Origin: Flavobacteriaceae bacterium
Lineage (GTDB): Bacteria > Bacteroidota > Bacteroidia > Flavobacteriales > Flavobacteriaceae
Assembly: GCA_002702895.1 (NCBI GenBank)
Contig: PACX01000024.1
Coordinates: 124,757-174,331 of the forward strand
DNA: 49,575 bases
Reading direction: 5' to 3'
The notes beneath the pieces were generated by a model. It ran no database searches. It had not been told where the DNA came from and saw only the letters and a program-made list of their open reading frames with translations. Position 1 is the first letter of the stretch; each line of letters opens with the position of its first letter. Positions 45,508 through 49,575 of the stretch are shown piece after piece. A program made the translations under genes and the position numbers.

Positions 45508-46905
45508 TCATTCAATTTTTAATGGATTTATATATATCTCACCATTTTTAATAACTGCTGAAATTTCTAGTGTATTTTTTATATCATCTAATGGATTAGA
45601 ATTTAATAATATCAAGTCAGCAATATAATTTTTTTTAATCTGTCCAAGGGAATCTTGCATTTTAAAGTATTTTGAAGGATTTATGGTAGCTGTTTTAATT
45701 GCGTCCAATTCACTTAATCCACTTTCAACAAGTAATTCTAATTCTACATGTAAACTAAAACCTGGAATTAAAAAACCAAGTGGTGTATCAGTTCCAGCCA
45801 TAAATTTGATTCCGTATTCATGCATTTCTCTTGTTGTCTTTTGTACCCAATCTGAAAAATCTTTTTCATTTTGATTTATTTTGTCACTTGAAGATTTTAT
45901 TCTTTTTTCCCAATTTTCAGCTGTTTCCTTTGGAAGATACTTTAAATTTCGAATCCAATATTTACTTTTAAATATTTTATATATAGGAACTTTATATATT
46001 GATATTGTAGGAATTTGCCAAGTGTTATTCTTGGCTAATACTTTATATATTTTTTCTGTTTGATTTTTATCCAAATTATTAATTGCATAATTTTTTTGAG
46101 CATTATGAATCATCCCTCTTAAATTTAGACCACTTAAATTATTTTTGTTTTCTAGCATTTCTCTTCTTTCTTCTAAAAGTTTTGATTTGTTTGTACTCGC
46201 CCATAGTTCTAGGTTCTTTATATGTTCTAGACTGTTCAGACCAAGATTTGAGGCTGTTTCAATATCCATACTAAGTGGGATATGACCAGTAACATTCAAC
46301 CTATTTTCTTTAGCAATTTTCATTAGCACCTCAAATTGTTCTGGTGACAGCATTTCATAAGCTTTTAAAAAATCAACACCCTTATCAATTAATTCATTAA
46401 CAATAATTTCAGTTTCCTTAATATTTATTGTTTTTACAGAAAGATTTGGTAATCTTTCACCATTATAAACATTAAATTTCCCATCTATTAATGGACCAGA
46501 AATTTTTATTCTAGGATATGATTTAGGGTTTTCTTTTGAAAGTTTTTTTATACTATCTAAAAATTCAAAATCTCCACCAGTATCTCGTACACTTGTTATA
46601 CCAAACTGTAAAAAAAGATCTGGCATATCTTTCGCTAATTCTTGATCAAAATAAAAATGGACATGCGTATCCCATAATCCTGGAATTAAGTATTTTCCAG
46701 TACCATCAATTTCTTTTAAATATGAGTAGGAGTTTTTTAAATTTCCAACATAAATAATTTTATTGTCTAGTATTTCTACGTTAATATTTTTTTTGAGTCC
46801 ATCAATTGGATCAATTACATTAACATTTTGAATCAAAATTTTATCATTACTAATATCACATGAAAAAATTAAAAAAATTAAAAAAAATATTTGCTTATTA
46901 GTCAT
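45508..46905 (-). CDS. Amidohydrolase family lipoprotein
   Basis: 465 residues with lipobox FLIFSC. GKYLIPGLWDTHVHF contains the HxH metal motif, VTGHIPL and LNSLEHI give later His ligands, and AGTDTPLG gives the conserved Asp. YIADLILLNSNPLDDI is the usual end of imidazolonepropionase-like or prolidase-like members. Exported versions in Bacteroidota may cleave dipeptides or cyclic amides; the substrate here is unknown. The SMP-30-like gene upstream ends 32 bases before its start, so the pair may be co-transcribed. Confidence 0.9.
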   Translation of the reverse strand: MTNKQIFFLIFLIFSCDISNDKILIQNVNVIDPIDGLKKNINVEILDNKIIYVGNLKNSYSYLKEIDGTGKYLIPGLWDTHVHFYFDQELAKDMPDLFLQFGITSVRDTGGDFEFLDSIKKLSKENPKSYPRIKISGPLIDGKFNVYNGERLPNLSVKTINIKETEIIVNELIDKGVDFLKAYEMLSPEQFEVLMKIAKENRLNVTGHIPLSMDIETASNLGLNSLEHIKNLELWASTNKSKLLEERREMLENKNNLSGLNLRGMIHNAQKNYAINNLDKNQTEKIYKVLAKNNTWQIPTISIYKVPIYKIFKSKYWIRNLKYLPKETAENWEKRIKSSSDKINQNEKDFSDWVQKTTREMHEYGIKFMAGTDTPLGFLIPGFSLHVELELLVESGLSELDAIKTATINPSKYFKMQDSLGQIKKNYIADLILLNSNPLDDIKNTLEISAVIKNGEIYINPLKIE

Positions 46906-46937
46906 ATAATAGATTTGTTGAATTTATATTGTATAAC

Positions 46938-47843
46938 TTATTCTGAGTTAGATTTTGAAAATGATCTTCCGGGAGATTCTACTCTAAAACTTTCAATATA
47001 TCCTCTATCTTGTAAAGTAACGAATGCAGTTTTTCCATCTTTGCCTCCGAATGCTATATTTGAAGGTTTTTTTCCTTTCATATTAATTTCTCTCAATAAT
47101 TCACCCTTGTTTGATAGTTTAACTACAGTACCTTTTCCATATCTAGTAATGTATAAGTTTCCATCAATATCACAGCGCATACCATCCATTCCAAAATCTT
47201 CAAATTTATAAAACAGTCTTTTATTTGAAATATTTCCATCAGAATCTAAATCAAATGCCCATACATTTCTTTGTACACTTTCATTAACATACAATGTTTT
47301 ATTATTAGGACTAACTTCTATTCCATTGGTCGTACCCATATTTTCTGATAATAGGTAAAACTTTCCAGCCTCTACTTTCCATATATTACCAGTATTTTTT
47401 TTCCAACTTGGGTCTGATGTAAAAAGTCTGTCATTACAACAAATAGCTAAATCATTGGGTTGATTAGCTAATGATTCATGCGCATAGACAGATATCTTTT
47501 TAGTCTTTAAATCTATTGATAGCACATTATGTCCTGTATAATCTGCTAGAAACATTTTTTCATTTTTACCAAAACGAATTCCATTTGCAGTGCTTCCTTT
47601 AGGAAGATGATCAATAAAAAGAGAAAAATTTCCATCAACATCTACTTTGCCTACAGAACCGCTATGCAATGGATTTACAAAATATAAATTTCCATTTTTA
47701 TCAACAGCAGGTCCTTCAAGTCCTTGAGTAAAATCTCCTACATATACATAGTCGACAGCTTGGTAAAGAATATCCTTTTGTAAGCATGATATTAGTGAAA
47801 TATTTATAAAGAATAGAATTAAAACATTGTAAAATTGTTTCAT
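46938..47843 (-). CDS. SMP-30/gluconolactonase/LRE-like lipoprotein
   Basis: 301 residues with a lipobox at SLISC. Six-bladed propeller pattern: LEGPAVDKNGNLYFVNP, TANGIRFGKNEKMFLADY, PNDLAICCNDRLFTSDPSW, TTNGIEVSPNNKTLYVNES, GMDGMRCDIDGNLYITRY and PSNIAFGGKDGKTAFVT. The Glu of LEGPA, the Asn of NDLA and the Asp of GMDGM fit the metal site of gluconolactonases. It may open a sugar lactone made by the sugar-oxidising enzymes in this region. Only 39 AT-rich bases separate it from the divergent CBM9-like gene. Confidence 0.9.
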   Translation of the reverse strand: MKQFYNVLILFFINISLISCLQKDILYQAVDYVYVGDFTQGLEGPAVDKNGNLYFVNPLHSGSVGKVDVDGNFSLFIDHLPKGSTANGIRFGKNEKMFLADYTGHNVLSIDLKTKKISVYAHESLANQPNDLAICCNDRLFTSDPSWKKNTGNIWKVEAGKFYLLSENMGTTNGIEVSPNNKTLYVNESVQRNVWAFDLDSDGNISNKRLFYKFEDFGMDGMRCDIDGNLYITRYGKGTVVKLSNKGELLREINMKGKKPSNIAFGGKDGKTAFVTLQDRGYIESFRVESPGRSFSKSNSE

Positions 47844-47882
47844 AATAATTTTAAATAATTAATTTAATTTAAATAAATTTAT

Positions 47883-48611
47883 GTGAATATGAAAGGATAT
47901 ATTATAGCTTTCTTTTTTTTAGTATTTATAATTCAGTGTACAAAAATGGAATCTGAAGTAAAAACTCTCACAGTAAAAAAAACCCTGATAAGTGAACCTT
48001 TAAATTTTAATACTATTTCAAAGGCTTTAGAAAATAAAACAGATTTGCATCCAATAAATTTAGTTGGATGGAAAAAATTTCCCTATCAACCAAAAGTTAA
48101 TTTTAGAATTTCACATGTCGATAGTTTGTTGTTTCTAAAATTTTATGTGAACGAAAATCACATCCTTGCAAAACGTTCTTCTACCAATAGTGCTACTCAT
48201 AGGGATAGCTGTGTAGAATTTTTTATTGATCCAAATTTAGATGGAAACTATTATAATTTTGAGTTTAATTGTATAGGAACAACTCATTTAGCATATGGTC
48301 CAAATAGACAAAACAGAACATTTGTTGATAAGAACTTAATTTCAGATCAAATAAGGGTTTGGTCTACATTAGGAAATCAAACATTTGAGGAAAAGTCAGG
48401 AAATTTTAATTGGGAGATGATAATTATAATTCCTTCTTCTATTTTTATTAATGACAAAAATTTTAGTTTTAGAGAATTAAAAGCAAATGCAAATTTTTAT
48501 AAATGTGGAGATGAAACTAAAATTCCACATTATCTAACATGGAATCCAGTTGAAACATTAAATCCTGATTTTCACAGACCAGAATTTTTTGGAAAATTAA
48601 TTTTTGATTAA
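47883..48611 (+). CDS. CBM9-like carbohydrate-binding lipoprotein, short form
   Basis: 242 residues from the GTG at 47883; an ATG at 47889 is an alternative start. The leader ends at FIIQC, a possible lipobox. VNFRISHVDSLLFLKFYVNE, SCVEFFIDPNLDGNYYNFEFNCIGT and FNWEMIIIIPSSIF are the strands of the family 9-like domain, as in the longer gene at 41260-42345. The C-terminus (YLTWNPVETLNPDFHRPEFFGKLIF) is typical of single-domain members. A glycan-binding or enzyme-assisting role is likely; no catalytic motif is present. Confidence 0.85.
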   Translation: MNMKGYIIAFFFLVFIIQCTKMESEVKTLTVKKTLISEPLNFNTISKALENKTDLHPINLVGWKKFPYQPKVNFRISHVDSLLFLKFYVNENHILAKRSSTNSATHRDSCVEFFIDPNLDGNYYNFEFNCIGTTHLAYGPNRQNRTFVDKNLISDQIRVWSTLGNQTFEEKSGNFNWEMIIIIPSSIFINDKNFSFRELKANANFYKCGDETKIPHYLTWNPVETLNPDFHRPEFFGKLIFD

Positions 48612-48646
48612 ATAACTATAATAATGTTTATATTTTAATAGAGAAG

Positions 48647-49575
48647 ATGAAGCAAAACTTAAAATTTATATTATTTAAAGGGTTAGCTGTTATTATATTT
48701 TTTAGTCTCATTAAATGTAATAAAGTTGAAGATCCAGGAGGACTTTTTTTGCCTAAAGGTTTTGTTTCCAATGTTTATGTTGATGGAATTGTAGAAAAAG
48801 TTAGACATATGATTGTAAACGATAAAGGAGATTTATATGTCAAATTAAGAAAACAAGGAAAAGATGGAGCAATAGCAGCCATAAGAGACACAAATAAAGA
48901 CGGAGTTAAGGATTCATTAATAAAATTTGGTTCTTACCACATGGTTCAAAGAGGTAGTTACTCTACTGGAATCGCAATATATAAAGGATATCTGTATTTT
49001 AGTTCTGAACTAACTGTTTATAGATATAAATTAGATCCAGATAAATTAATTCCAAGAGGAGATCCAGAAATTATTGTTCATGATGATCATGCACATGGAT
49101 CTCATGAACATATGGGTAAACCAATTGCGATTGATGATCAAGGATATATTTATGTTCCCTTTGGATCTCCAAATAATGCTTGTCAAGATCCTAAACGAAC
49201 TCCTATGGTTCCAGGAGAGGATCCATGTCCAATTTTAAAAGATCATGCAGGGATATGGCGTTTTGATGCAGAAAAAATAGGACAAACTCAAAAAGATGGA
49301 GAACTTTATGCTTCTGGTTTAAGAAGCATAGTTGCATTGGAATGGAACTCAGCAGACAAACATCTATATTCGGTAGTTCATGGAAGAGATGATTTAACTA
49401 GATTATGGCCAAATAAAATCAATCAATGGAATAGTGCACTTCTCCCCTCTGAAGAATTTGTTAGAATTGAAGAAGGGGATCATTTTGGATGGCCATATTG
49501 TTACTATGATCAAATTCAGGGTAAAAAAGTTCTTGCTCCAGAATATGGAGGAGATGGAAATATTATTGGTCGGTG
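48647..49575 (+). CDS. L-sorbosone dehydrogenase-like PQQ-type propeller protein (3' end outside window)
   Basis: The ATG at 48647 opens a frame that runs without a stop to the window edge, 309 full codons. The leader MKQNLKFILFKGLAVIIFFSLIKC suggests a lipoprotein, although Lys at minus 1 of the Cys is atypical. The mature part resembles the sorbosone/glucose dehydrogenase propeller family: LPKGFVSNVYVDGIVEKVRH, LYFSSELTVYRYKL, IDDQGYIYVPFGSPNNACQD, GIWRFDAEKI, YASGLRSIVALEWN and EEGDHFGWPYCYYD. Members oxidise sugars or aldehydes with PQQ in the periplasm; PQQ use here is inferred. It may act with the SMP-30-like lactonase. Confidence 0.85.
   Translation, partial: MKQNLKFILFKGLAVIIFFSLIKCNKVEDPGGLFLPKGFVSNVYVDGIVEKVRHMIVNDKGDLYVKLRKQGKDGAIAAIRDTNKDGVKDSLIKFGSYHMVQRGSYSTGIAIYKGYLYFSSELTVYRYKLDPDKLIPRGDPEIIVHDDHAHGSHEHMGKPIAIDDQGYIYVPFGSPNNACQDPKRTPMVPGEDPCPILKDHAGIWRFDAEKIGQTQKDGELYASGLRSIVALEWNSADKHLYSVVHGRDDLTRLWPNKINQWNSALLPSEEFVRIEEGDHFGWPYCYYDQIQGKKVLAPEYGGDGNIIGR

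Noticed and set aside
46891-47211. Plus-strand open frame of 106 codons over the SMP-30-like gene
   Set aside because: It runs against a well-supported minus-strand coding region and has no recognisable domain.

Overview
This window looks like a piece of chromosome from a marine-type member of the Bacteroidota, most likely class Flavobacteriia. It is very AT-rich (about 30% G+C by eye) and tightly packed, with 1-4 base gene overlaps. A-rich tracts rather than Shine-Dalgarno sites precede the starts. Two giant secreted proteins carry the type B C-terminal signal of the type IX secretion system (T9SS), and one sits beside a PorP/SprF gene. Many signal peptides end in the Bacteroidota-like SQ or AQ pattern, and lipoproteins are abundant. 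I see no tRNA, rRNA, CRISPR array, insertion sequence or phage gene, and no gene-free gap longer than about 245 bases.

Layout. (1) Bases 1-8063, all plus strand: the 3' end of a Gfo/Idh/MocA oxidoreductase, a GMC flavoprotein with its gluconate-dehydrogenase-subunit-3-like partner (a probable periplasmic sugar-oxidising pair), an esterase-like alpha/beta hydrolase, a four-helix b561-like membrane protein next to a YceI protein, glycerol kinase and glycerol facilitator, and a Rossmann-fold protein. (2) Bases 8121-15245: a 2374-residue T9SS surface protein made of cadherin-like domains, several of which hold another domain inside them. (3) Bases 15316-17874: an ABC-F ATPase and an unrecognised membrane protein. 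(4) Bases 17880-31561, minus strand: PorP/SprF, a 2925-residue metalloprotease with about 20 SprB-type repeats, a PrsW-like membrane protease, and a 1017-residue protein joining a gluzincin-type peptidase, a propeller and an outer-membrane barrel. (5) Bases 31643-32869, minus strand: a membrane-anchored protein built of 36 complete 9-residue repeats and one truncated copy. I do not recognise it, and it is the strongest novelty candidate here. (6) Bases 33113-35925: xylulokinase and xylose isomerase. (7) Bases 36040-40118: an unusual set of small exported proteins with NTF2/SnoaL-like and ABM-like (dimeric alpha/beta barrel) folds, plus a KdgF-like cupin and a short-chain dehydrogenase without the usual Tyr and Lys. 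(8) Bases 40196-49575: mostly exported lipoproteins for glycan or small-molecule breakdown: a GHL10-like glycosidase, two CBM9-like proteins, an endonuclease/exonuclease/phosphatase protein, an isoaspartyl peptidase, a sialidase, an amidohydrolase, an SMP-30-like protein and the start of a sorbosone-dehydrogenase-like protein.

Together the genes suggest a particle- or polysaccharide-associated heterotroph. It displays large adhesins and proteases through T9SS, oxidises and hydrolyses sugars in the envelope, and takes glycerol and xylose into central metabolism. No SusC/SusD pair is present, so region 8 is not a classical polysaccharide utilisation locus. A recurring upstream element (AGTATTTTT..TATATTTR....CTAA) precedes several genes of regions 5 and 7 and probably marks promoters. 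Names are judgements from recognisable motifs; no database search was run.
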